DNA from: an uncultured Collinsella sp.
GTDB taxonomy: Bacteria > Actinomycetota > Coriobacteriia > Coriobacteriales > Coriobacteriaceae
Direction: 5' to 3'
NCBI GenBank assembly: GCA_900757705.1
Contig: CAAEOW010000129.1
Coordinates: 1 to 5,669 of the forward strand
Length of the DNA stretch: 5,669 bases
The position numbers were made by a program, and so were the translations under genes. Of this stretch, positions 1 through 5,590 are shown piece by piece (the first letter of the stretch is position 1; each line of letters opens with the position of its first letter). Under the pieces are notes generated by a model. That model was not told the origin of the DNA and ran no database searches. It saw only the letters and a list, made by a program, of their open reading frames with translations.

Positions 1-319
1 CCTTGGCCATCCTGGCCGCGTCGTTGCGGTCGTTCTTGGACGAGAGGTCGGCAGCCGACCTCGGGACCTTGGAGACGGCCGCGACGACGCAGTCGACGCC
101 GAGCCCGGAGAGCTCCCTTTGCGGGGCGAAGCCGAGGTAGCCGCTCTCGTAGGCGGCGAGCGACGGGCCGGGGAAGCCCGACATCCACTCCGCGACCTCG
201 CCCCAGGGGTTGCCGCGGAACCTCCTCGTCACGGCCTCGCCCGTCTCCGCGTCGAGCGCGCAGACGGTGGTGGACCTGAGGTGTACGTCCATTCCGAAGG
301 CGGTAGAATATCTAGGCAC
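1..319 (-). CDS. IS110-family DEDD transposase, N-terminal part (3' end beyond window)
   Basis: This is the RuvC-like catalytic domain of an IS110 transposase, the RNA-guided DEDD recombinase that moves the element through a circular intermediate. The first 106 residues are visible. The start is GTG at 319-317, preceded by a GGGAGG ribosome binding site (330-325) with 5-base spacing. An internal ATG at 292-290 lies nine codons later and would leave little sequence before the first catalytic Asp. Visible landmarks are FGMDVH with D11, AAYESGYLG with E58, VVAAVSKVP, and the end of the domain KNDRNDA with D97 and D100. Together these make a complete D-E-D-D set with family-typical spacing. The C-terminal Tnp domain with its catalytic Ser is beyond the window. 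Arg codons are mostly AGG (6 AGG, 1 AGA, 2 CGC), unlike the neighbouring genes, which supports a foreign origin. No frameshift is seen in the visible part. Confidence 0.88.
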   Translation of the reverse strand, partial: MPRYSTAFGMDVHLRSTTVCALDAETGEAVTRRFRGNPWGEVAEWMSGFPGPSLAAYESGYLGFAPQRELSGLGVDCVVAAVSKVPRSAADLSSKNDRNDAARMAK

Positions 320-380
320 GGGAGCCTCCCAACCTCGTTGCGGCGCGGCTGCGCCTCTGGCACTTCAACAACATTGTCGC

Positions 381-410
381 AGCCCCGACCCGCGGTCACG
401 AGCGGGGGCT
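381..410. other. GC-rich bulged hairpin in the IS110 leader
   Basis: AGCC (381-384) pairs with GGCT (407-410) and CCCGC (389-393) pairs with GCGGG (402-406). A four-base bulge (CCGA) lies on one side and an eight-base loop closes it. It is not followed by a T-run on either strand, so a structural RNA element is more likely than an intrinsic terminator. Confidence 0.4.
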
Positions 411-456
411 CCTGTCGTTTCCGTGCCCCTGGATTGGGTCATAGTGTCTGTCCGTC

Positions 457-560
457 CTCTGCCTGCGGCGCTTTCCATTGTTGGTGCAGGGGGTAGCTTG
501 CTCGCTCTGGCGCCTGTTCGCTGGCTTCGGCTCTGCCTGTGACGTTTCCATTGTTTGTGC
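457..560. repeat. Imperfect direct repeat pair of about 30 bases in the IS110 leader
   Basis: Two copies lie at 457-487 and 531-560 on the plus strand, 74 bases apart start to start. Each reads CTCTGCCTG, then a variable four to five bases, then TTTCCATTGTT, one variable base, then GTGC. There are three substitutions and one single-base gap over 31 positions. On the transposase strand each copy begins GCAC and contains AACAATGGAAA followed by CAGGCAGAG. The repeat is confined to the leader and could represent two related structural modules of one RNA or two protein-binding sites. Confidence 0.7.
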
Positions 561-596
561 GGAGTGACTTGTTCCCTGCCCTAAATTAGCTACCCC
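490..596. repeat. 9-base inverted pair linking the probable IS end to the leader interior
   Basis: GGGGTAGCT at 490-498 is the exact reverse complement of AGCTACCCC at 588-596. Neither side extends by a further pair. Two readings are possible: a closing stem around the upstream half of the leader RNA, or a donor guide in the RNA matching the element's own end, as in IS110 bridge RNAs. Confidence 0.5.
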
Positions 597-650
597 GGGT
601 CCCCGGCGGTTGCGGTGGGCGTGTTTGGTTGGTGCCTGTTGATGGTCTGG

Positions 651-679
651 TTATCGGGGAGGGCGGGCTCCGTTATAAT
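651..679 (+). promoter_or_regulatory. Sigma70-type promoter of the DUF1846 gene
   Basis: A perfect TATAAT at 674-679 is preceded, 17 bases upstream, by TTATCG (651-656; three of six consensus bases). Transcription would start near 685-687, about 32 bases before the chosen start codon. It lies just outside the assigned end of the IS110 element. Confidence 0.65.
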
Positions 680-717
680 CGCCTAGAACATAAATGGAAA
701 CGGGACGGGAGCCATAT

Positions 718-2199
718 ATGCGCCAGGGTTTCGACAACGCGAAGTATATCGAGCTGCAGGCTGCTCACATTAAGGAGCGCATCTCGCAGTTTGGCGGCAA
801 GCTGTATTTGGAGTTTGGCGGCAAGCTGTTCGATGACTATCATGCCAGCCGCGTGCTACCGGGTTTTGAGCCGGACAGCAAGTTCCGCATGCTCAAAAGC
901 ATCGCCGACGATGTCGAGGTTATCATCGCGATCAACGCGAACCACATCGAGAAAAACAAGGCTCGTGGTGACCTTGGCATTACCTATGACGAGGATGTGC
1001 TGCGCCTGGTTGACCTGTTCCGCGGCAACGGCTTTGCTGTCGCGGCCGTGGTCATCACCCAGTACGCTGGACAGCCCGCTGCCGATGTGTTCCGCAACCG
1101 CCTGAACGCGCTCGGTATTCCCGCCAAGCTGCACTATCCCATCGAGGGGTATCCGCACGATGTCGATCTGATCGTGTCCGACGACGGCTATGGCAAGAAC
1201 GAGTTTGTCGAGACCACCCGACCGCTCGTTGTCGTGACGGCGCCCGGCCCTGGCTCGGGCAAGCTCGCCACTTGCCTGTCTCAGCTCTATCACGAGCACA
1301 AGCATGGCACGGCCGCCGGCTATGCCAAATTCGAGACCTTCCCGGTTTGGAATCTGCCCCTTACGCATCCGGTCAATATTGCCTACGAGGCCGCCACGGC
1401 AGACCTCGATGACGCCAACATCATCGACTCCTTCCACCTGGAGGCCTACAACAAGACCACGGTCAACTACAACCGCGACGTCGAGGCCTTCCCGGTAGTC
1501 CGTGCCCTGATGGAAAAGATCCTGGGCAAGAGCCCCTACCAGAGCCCTACGGACATGGGCGTCAATATGGTCGGTTTTGCCATCACCGATGACGATGCCT
1601 GCCGCGACGCTTCCAAGATGGAGATCGTCCGCCGCTACTTTACCGCGGTCGAAAATGTGCGCCGTACCGGCGTGGGCGATGAGCAAGTCGACCGTCTCAA
1701 GATTATTATGAAGAAAGCCGGCATCGATAAGAACTACTCACCGGCGCGCTCGGCGGCCCTCACCAGGGAGCAGCTGACGGGTGGTCCCGTGGGTGCCATG
1801 GTCATGCCCGATGGCTCCGTGGTGACCGGTAAGACCTCCACGCGCCTGGGCGCCGCAAGTTCGCTCATTATGAACGCCCTCAAGCATGTCTCGGGCGTCG
1901 ACCTTGAGCTCGAGGTCATTAGCGATGAGGCGATCGAGCCCATCAGCAAGCTCAAGACGCATTTCCTGGGCAGCAAAAACCCGCGCCTCCACACCGACGA
2001 GACGCTTATGGCGCTGTCGATCACCTCGGCCACGAGTGAGACGGCCGCTCGCGTCCTTTCGGGCCTGGAGCAGCTGCGCGGTTGCGATGCCTTCTTTAGC
2101 GTGATTATCTCGCCGACGGACGAGACGGTACTGCGCAAGTTGGGCATCAACGTGTGCTGCGAGCCCAAGTTTGAGCGCCGCGGTTTCTTCCATCGCTAA
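718..2199 (+). CDS. DUF1846 / UPF0371 family protein
   Basis: A 493-residue cytoplasmic protein of the UPF0371 (DUF1846) family, whose usual length is about 490-505 residues, so it is full length. The biochemical role of the family is not established. The start at ATG 718 is chosen because GGGAG at 707-711 sits six bases upstream. The in-frame ATG at 694 would leave only about eight leader bases after the predicted transcription start. Conserved stretches in order: GKLYLEFGGK (27-36), VVITQYAGQPAAD (111-123), HYPIEGYP (from 139), APGPGSGK (175-182; a glycine-rich loop resembling a P-loop but followed by Leu instead of Ser/Thr), AKFETFPVWNLP (203-214), HPVNIAYEAATADLDD (217-232), SPTDMGVNMVGFAITDD (276-292), and a C-terminal segment with LGSKNPRLH and VLRKLGIN. 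No signal peptide or membrane segment is seen. It has its own promoter and an intrinsic terminator, so it is probably monocistronic. Confidence 0.92.
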   Translation: MRQGFDNAKYIELQAAHIKERISQFGGKLYLEFGGKLFDDYHASRVLPGFEPDSKFRMLKSIADDVEVIIAINANHIEKNKARGDLGITYDEDVLRLVDLFRGNGFAVAAVVITQYAGQPAADVFRNRLNALGIPAKLHYPIEGYPHDVDLIVSDDGYGKNEFVETTRPLVVVTAPGPGSGKLATCLSQLYHEHKHGTAAGYAKFETFPVWNLPLTHPVNIAYEAATADLDDANIIDSFHLEAYNKTTVNYNRDVEAFPVVRALMEKILGKSPYQSPTDMGVNMVGFAITDDDACRDASKMEIVRRYFTAVENVRRTGVGDEQVDRLKIIMKKAGIDKNYSPARSAALTREQLTGGPVGAMVMPDGSVVTGKTSTRLGAASSLIMNALKHVSGVDLELEVISDEAIEPISKLKTHFLGSKNPRLHTDETLMALSITSATSETAARVLSGLEQLRGCDAFFSVIISPTDETVLRKLGINVCCEPKFERRGFFHR

Positions 2200-2233
2200 G
2201 TTTGAAGCACCGCGGTAATTGCATTGCATTTTG

Positions 2234-2266
2234 GCCGTATCGGGTTAGCGCCCGGTACGGCTTTTT
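2234..2266 (+). terminator. Intrinsic terminator after the DUF1846 gene
   Basis: An 11-bp stem (GCCGTATCGGG at 2234-2244 with CCCGGTACGGC at 2251-2261, one T-G wobble) encloses the loop TTAGCG and is followed by five T at 2262-2266. It lies 35 bases past the stop codon. Confidence 0.9.
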
Positions 2267-2332
2267 GATCAATAAAGCGTCTATTTCGGCGAAAAATAGC
2301 TGTTTACCTGCCTAGAAACAATTTGAGCGGTA

Positions 2333-2338
2333 TACAAT
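2333..2338 (+). promoter_or_regulatory. Possible -10 box of the winged-helix gene
   Basis: TACAAT matches the -10 consensus in five of six positions in an AT-rich stretch after the previous terminator. No good -35 box is found 16-18 bases upstream (the 17-spaced hexamer is GCCTAG). CGGT (2328-2331) and ACCG (2340-2343) form a short dyad over the -10. Transcripts would have a leader of about 110 bases. Confidence 0.4.
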
Positions 2339-2455
2339 AACCGTAACTGTTTCATCCTTAGCGGGACGCCGCATGATGGATATTACCTGCCATCGTGAGG
2401 TGTGTCGGTCGCGCACGGCGCGTTAGATGCTCGTGCTCGGTTTGAGGAGGCTGCT

Positions 2456-2794
2456 ATGGCGGGCAAGGGTCGTGCGAGTGTCAACGATATGAAGCGTGTC
2501 GAGGTGCTGGTGTTGATGGAGATCGACCAGCAAACCGAAGACAATGGCGGGCCGTATGGTTTCTCGCGCAAAACGCTTGCCGAGCGCGTGGGGGTTTCGC
2601 CGTATCGTGCCCGCGCCGCAATCGATCGCTTGGATTCCGAAGGTATGATTGATGTCGTCTCGCGTTATAGCGACGACGGCGGTCAGCTTGCAAATGGCAT
2701 TTGCCTCACCGAACGTGGTGAGTGGTATCTTGAGGGCGTCCGTACCGGCATGCTCGTTCAAGAAATGCTTGAGGACGAGGTTGCTGATCGATAG
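2456..2794 (+). CDS. Small winged helix-turn-helix DNA-binding protein
   Basis: A 112-residue cytoplasmic protein that I recognise only at the fold level. The start ATG 2456 follows GAGGAGG (2444-2450) at five bases. A GTG at 2402 would add 18 residues of low similarity to a folded domain and lacks a site. After a short basic N-terminus, helix 1 spans about 12-26. The segment FSRKTLAERVGVSPYRARAAIDRLDSEGMI (36-65) is a typical helix-turn-helix, with a GVS turn at 46-48 and recognition helix about 49-61. The wing follows at about 65-84 (DVVSRY to ICLTERG), then a C-terminal helix (about 86-108) that may dimerise. This layout recalls MarR/GntR-like or replication-initiator-like winged helices, and there is no ligand domain. 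Likely role: a transcription regulator with unknown targets, possibly itself or the adjacent pyrG unit (inference). It has its own terminator, so it is not co-transcribed with pyrG. Confidence 0.78.
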   Translation: MAGKGRASVNDMKRVEVLVLMEIDQQTEDNGGPYGFSRKTLAERVGVSPYRARAAIDRLDSEGMIDVVSRYSDDGGQLANGICLTERGEWYLEGVRTGMLVQEMLEDEVADR

Positions 2795-2818
2795 CAGCAT
2801 GTAACCCTTGCCATAGTG

Positions 2819-2847
2819 ACGCCGCCTGGGAAACCGGGCGGCGTTTT
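2819..2847 (+). terminator. Intrinsic terminator after the winged-helix gene
   Basis: ACGCCGCCTGG (2819-2829) pairs with CCGGGCGGCGT (2834-2844) over 11 bp with one T-G wobble, closed by a GAAA tetraloop (2830-2833) and followed by a T-run (2844-2847, then GTTT). It begins 24 bases after the stop codon. Confidence 0.9.
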
Positions 2848-2887
2848 GTTTCAAGATTGAGAAATGCAATCGCACGCGAGAAAAAAT

Positions 2888-2917
2888 GCGGACGGTCCGC
2901 GGCGCGAGTATTACAAT
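2888..2917 (+). promoter_or_regulatory. Promoter and candidate operator of pyrG-xerD
   Basis: TACAAT at 2912-2917 is a good -10 box. The hexamer 17 bases upstream (CGGACG, 2889-2894) does not resemble TTGACA. Instead the perfect palindrome GCGGAC-G-GTCCGC (2888-2900) covers the -35 position, with an A-run (2881-2886) just before it. This suggests a regulator-binding site. Whether it activates or represses cannot be told from sequence. Confidence 0.5.
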
Positions 2918-2922
2918 GAAGA

Positions 2923-2954
2923 CCCGTAAGATGTGGATAAACAACTTCTACGGG
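2923..2954 (+). promoter_or_regulatory. Possible 5'-leader hairpin of pyrG
   Basis: CCCGTA (2923-2928) pairs with TACGGG (2949-2954). A bulged A allows two further pairs (GA 2930-2931 with TC 2947-2948), leaving a 15-base loop. It would sit at the very 5' end of the transcript and end just before the AGG ribosome binding site (2961-2963). No T-run follows, so it is not a terminator. Confidence 0.3.
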
Positions 2955-2972
2955 AAGCGCAGGTAACTCAAT

Positions 2973-4634
2973 ATGACCAAGCATGTGTTCGTAACCGGTG
3001 GCGTGGTTTCGTCCCTGGGCAAGGGTATCACCGCGGCCTCGCTGGGCCGTCTGCTCAAGTCGCGTGGCTACAAAGTAACGATGCAGAAGGCCGACCCGTA
3101 TCTGAACGTCGACCCCGGTACCATGAGCCCGTTCCAGCATGGTGAGGTCTTTGTAACCGAGGATGGTTACGAGTCCGACCTGGACCTGGGTCATTACGAG
3201 CGCTTTATTGATGAGAACCTGACCCGCGATTCCAACTTTACGACCGGTGCCATCTACAAAAGCCTAATCGCCCGCGAGCGTCGCGGCGACTTTTTGGGCG
3301 GTACCGTGCAGGTGATTCCTCACGTCACCAATGCCATTAAGGACAAGTTTCGCCGCATCGAGGAGCAGACCGGCTCCGATGTAGTCATCACCGAGCTGGG
3401 CGGCACGATCGGCGACATCGAGTCCCAACCGTTTGTCGAGGCCATCCGTCAGTACCGCAAGGAGGCCGGCTCCGAGAACGTCTGCTACATCCACGTGTCG
3501 CTCGTTCCCTATATTGCCGCCGCCCACGAGGTCAAGACCAAGCCCACGCAGCATTCCGTCAAGGAGCTCCGCAGCTTTGGCATCCAGCCCGATATCATCG
3601 TGCTGCGCTCCGACCACCATATCGATGACGCTATCCGCGGAAAGATCGCAAGCTTCTGCGACGTCGACACCGATTGCGTCTTTACCAATGAGGACTGCGC
3701 GAGCATCTACGACGTGCCGCAGCTGCTTGCCGAGCAGGACTTTGACCTGCGTATTTGCGAGCGCCTGGGCCTGGACCCGCGTGAGCGCGACATGAGCGAG
3801 TGGAATGAGTTCCTGCGTAAGCAGAACCATGCCAACCATCACGCCGATAAGGTTAAGATTGCCGTCGTGGGTAAGTACACGCAGCTGCCCGATGCGTACC
3901 TGTCGGTTATCGAGGCCCTGCACCATGCGGGCGTCTTCTACGATCGCCATGTGGACGTCCAGCTGGTCGACGGCGAGAGCCTCGACGAGCAGAATGTCTC
4001 CGAGGTTCTGGGCGACGCCTCGGGCATCCTGGTCCCCGGCGGCTTTGGCAAGCGCGCCCTGGAGGGCAAGATCCTCGCGGCCGAGTTTGCCCGTGAGCAC
4101 AAGATTCCGTATCTGGGCATTTGCCTGGGTATGCAGGTCGCCGTGTGCGAGTTCGCCCGCAACGTCGTCGGCCTTGCCGGTGCCAGCTCCTCTGAGTTCG
4201 ATCCGGACGGCCCGTTTAGCGTCATCGATCTGATGAGCTCGCAGGAGGACGTGACCGAGAAGGGCGGCACCATGCGCCTGGGCGCCTATCCGTGCAAGCT
4301 CGCCGCCGATACCCTTGCTCGCGAGGCATATGGCGAGGAACTCGTCTACGAGCGTCACCGTCACCGCTTTGAGTTCAACAACGCCTTCCGCGACCAGCTC
4401 GAGGATGCCGGCTTGGTTATCTCTGGCCTCTCGCCCGACGAGCGCCTGGTCGAGATGGTCGAGCTGCCGCGCGACGTGCATCCGTGGTATGTGGCAACCC
4501 AGGCTCACCCCGAGTTCAAGAGCCGTCCGACTAATCCGCAGCCGCTGTTCCGAGAGTTCGTGCGCGCTTCGATCGGCCAGCACGAGGGTGTCGACCGTCT
4601 GCAGGTGACGCCCATGAACCTCGCTACGGACTAA
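2973..4634 (+). CDS. pyrG: CTP synthase (glutamine-hydrolysing)
   Basis: It catalyses the last step of de novo CTP synthesis, the ATP-dependent amination of UTP to CTP with glutamine as nitrogen donor, in the cytoplasm. It acts as a tetramer, with GTP as activator and CTP as feedback inhibitor (family knowledge). The protein is 553 residues; E. coli PyrG is 545. The synthetase domain (about 1-270) opens with FVTGGVVSSLGKG, a P-loop with K17, and has the Mg-binding acidic residues in DLDLGHYERF (D71) and ELGGTIGDIES (E141). The UTP/CTP-site motif KTKPTQHSVKEL follows. The glutamine amidotransferase class I domain (about 295-540) has the oxyanion loop VPGGFG, nucleophile C384 in LGICLGMQ, the HRHRFEFNN motif, and H512 and E514 in AHPEFKSRP, so the catalytic triad is complete. 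The start ATG 2973 has AGG nine bases upstream and matches the conserved MTKxVFVTGG N-terminus. xerD follows after 2 bases. Confidence 0.98.
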   Translation: MTKHVFVTGGVVSSLGKGITAASLGRLLKSRGYKVTMQKADPYLNVDPGTMSPFQHGEVFVTEDGYESDLDLGHYERFIDENLTRDSNFTTGAIYKSLIARERRGDFLGGTVQVIPHVTNAIKDKFRRIEEQTGSDVVITELGGTIGDIESQPFVEAIRQYRKEAGSENVCYIHVSLVPYIAAAHEVKTKPTQHSVKELRSFGIQPDIIVLRSDHHIDDAIRGKIASFCDVDTDCVFTNEDCASIYDVPQLLAEQDFDLRICERLGLDPRERDMSEWNEFLRKQNHANHHADKVKIAVVGKYTQLPDAYLSVIEALHHAGVFYDRHVDVQLVDGESLDEQNVSEVLGDASGILVPGGFGKRALEGKILAAEFAREHKIPYLGICLGMQVAVCEFARNVVGLAGASSSEFDPDGPFSVIDLMSSQEDVTEKGGTMRLGAYPCKLAADTLAREAYGEELVYERHRHRFEFNNAFRDQLEDAGLVISGLSPDERLVEMVELPRDVHPWYVATQAHPEFKSRPTNPQPLFREFVRASIGQHEGVDRLQVTPMNLATD

Positions 4635-4636
4635 GG

Positions 4637-5578
4637 GTGCCGGCGAATAAGGAACATACCGAAGCTACTCCCTCGTCGCTCGCCGTGGCGGCGGGGGAGT
4701 ATCTCGATTACCTCGCGGTCGAGCGGGGCTTGGCGCGCAACACGATTGTGGCCTATCGTCGTGACCTGACGACGTACTGCGCCTATCTGGAGCGGGCGGG
4801 TATTGTGTCTTTTGAAGAGGTGACCCGTCAGGTCGTGGAGGGCTTTGTCGCCGATCGCCGCGGCGGAGGCTATTCCGACGCCTCGGTGGAGCGCGCGCTT
4901 GCTGCCGTGAAGGGCCTGCATGCCTTTTTGGTGCGCGATGGGATTGTGGCCCAAAATCCAACGGCGGCGTTGCGCCTGCCTAAAAAGGCTGAGCGTTTGC
5001 CGGAGTATCTATCGGTGGAGGATGTCTCGGCGCTGCTCGATCAAGACTTTCCCGAGGGCGAGATGGGACTGCGCGACCATGCCATCTTGGAAGTGCTCTA
5101 CGGATGCGGTTTGCGTGTGAGTGAGCTGGTTGGGCTCGATGTGGGCGATATCCATATTGACGATGGCTTTGTACTCGTTCGCGGTAAGGGCTCAAAGGAA
5201 CGCCTGTCCCCACTGGTGGGAAGTGCGGCGCGAGCTCTGACGCTCTATGTAACTGAGGGACGTTCTCGCTTGGCGGCCCATGCCCGCGGAACCGAGACCT
5301 CGGCGGTCTTTTTAAATAAGAACGGACGTCGCCTGTCGCGCCAGGGCATCCATGCCATCTGTGAGCGCTACGGGCGCCAGGTGGGGCTGGTGGGACTCCA
5401 TCCCCATACCTTGCGCCACTCCTTTGCCACCCACATGCTCGCGGGCGGTGCCGACCTGCGTGTGCTGCAGGAGATTTTGGGCCATGCCGATATTTCGACC
5501 ACGCAGGTCTACACGCATGTCGACCGAACGCAACTGACCGAGGTCTATCTGGCGGCGCATCCGCTAGCACATCGCTAG
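4637..5578 (+). CDS. xerD: Site-specific tyrosine recombinase XerD
   Basis: A tyrosine recombinase of 313 residues. With XerC, XerD resolves chromosome dimers at dif near the terminus under FtsK control (family knowledge). The N-terminal SAM-like core-binding domain covers about 17-105 (EYLDYLAVERGLARNTIVAYRRDL onward, here abridged to its landmark: LARNT at about 32-36). The catalytic domain spans about 120-305 with a complete active set: R160 (CGLRVSEL), K184 (RGKGSKERL), H257 and R260 (HPHTLRHSF), H283 (LGHADIS) and the nucleophile Y292 (VYTHVD). The GTG start lies 2 bases after the pyrG stop. Only a weak GGA (4628-4630) precedes it, so translational coupling to pyrG is likely. XerC versus XerD is hard to separate by eye. 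The HADISTTQVYTHVD ending and single-copy, non-phage context favour XerD, but a XerA/XerC-type naming is possible. The stop codon lies inside an 11-base tandem repeat. Confidence 0.9.
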   Translation: MPANKEHTEATPSSLAVAAGEYLDYLAVERGLARNTIVAYRRDLTTYCAYLERAGIVSFEEVTRQVVEGFVADRRGGGYSDASVERALAAVKGLHAFLVRDGIVAQNPTAALRLPKKAERLPEYLSVEDVSALLDQDFPEGEMGLRDHAILEVLYGCGLRVSELVGLDVGDIHIDDGFVLVRGKGSKERLSPLVGSAARALTLYVTEGRSRLAAHARGTETSAVFLNKNGRRLSRQGIHAICERYGRQVGLVGLHPHTLRHSFATHMLAGGADLRVLQEILGHADISTTQVYTHVDRTQLTEVYLAAHPLAHR

Positions 5579-5590
5579 CACCTCGCTGAC
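5562..5590 (+). repeat. 11-base tandem repeat across the xerD stop codon
   Basis: CGCTAGCAC occurs at 5562-5570 and again at 5573-5581, a period of 11 bases, and a degenerate third unit CGCTGAC begins at 5584. The TAG stop (5576-5578) belongs to the second unit. The first unit's TAG is read out of frame. Confidence 0.6.

Larger units (their letters stand above)
1..600 (-). mobile_element. IS110-family insertion sequence, left-end portion (continues beyond the window start)
   Basis: The element is recognised from its transposase N-terminus and from the long non-coding leader on its 5' side. IS110 elements lack classical terminal inverted repeats and usually leave no long target duplication, so the outer boundary cannot be read from end repeats. 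I place it near 596-600 because a 9-base motif there is complementary to an internal leader segment. The true edge could lie anywhere from about 565 to 650, since the promoter of the next gene at 651-679 should be host sequence. The leader before the transposase start is about 280 bases, which fits the IS110 group rather than the IS1111 group, where the long non-coding end lies downstream of the transposase. The right end is outside the window, so intactness cannot be judged. Confidence 0.75.
330..600 (-). ncRNA. Putative bridge RNA region of the IS110 element
   Basis: The 5' non-coding leader lies between the transposase start and the probable element end and holds no convincing gene. It has the position expected for the bridge RNA of IS110-group elements (established for IS621), which is encoded in the left end on the transposase strand. 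Structure seen on the minus strand: an imperfect direct repeat (560-531 and 487-457), a 9-base complementary pair (596-588 with 498-490), a bulged GC hairpin (410-381), and a 5-bp hairpin with a tetraloop (355-342) close to the transposase ribosome binding site. The exact RNA ends are unknown and the limits given are only outer bounds. Assignment as bridge RNA is inference from family and position. No covariance or expression data were available. Confidence 0.42.

Noticed and set aside
381..420. Intrinsic terminator at the GC hairpin in the IS leader
   Set aside because: No T-run follows the stem on either strand.
119..542. Plus-strand open frames of 110-125 codons over the IS110 start and leader
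   Set aside because: They lie antisense to a convincing transposase and run into the structured leader. The peptides are Ala/Arg/Gly-rich with no recognisable domain and no good ribosome binding site.
856..1686. Long minus-strand open frame of 276 codons inside the DUF1846 gene
   Set aside because: It is a mirror frame caused by high GC at third positions. The plus-strand frame is a conserved family member of full length.
2456..2794. Delta subunit of RNA polymerase (rpoE), which precedes pyrG in Firmicutes
   Set aside because: The position is similar and both have winged helices, but the long acidic C-terminal tail of delta is missing and the helix-turn-helix segment looks like an ordinary DNA-binding regulator.
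2912..2930. Bacillus-type CTP-sensing reiterative transcription at pyrG
   Set aside because: That mechanism needs a start within a GGGC run and a downstream terminator hairpin. The predicted start region is GACCCG and no terminator follows in the leader.
3264..4583. Minus-strand open frame of 439 codons inside pyrG
   Set aside because: It is antisense to a complete CTP synthase with all catalytic residues. Such long mirror frames are normal in genes with this codon use.
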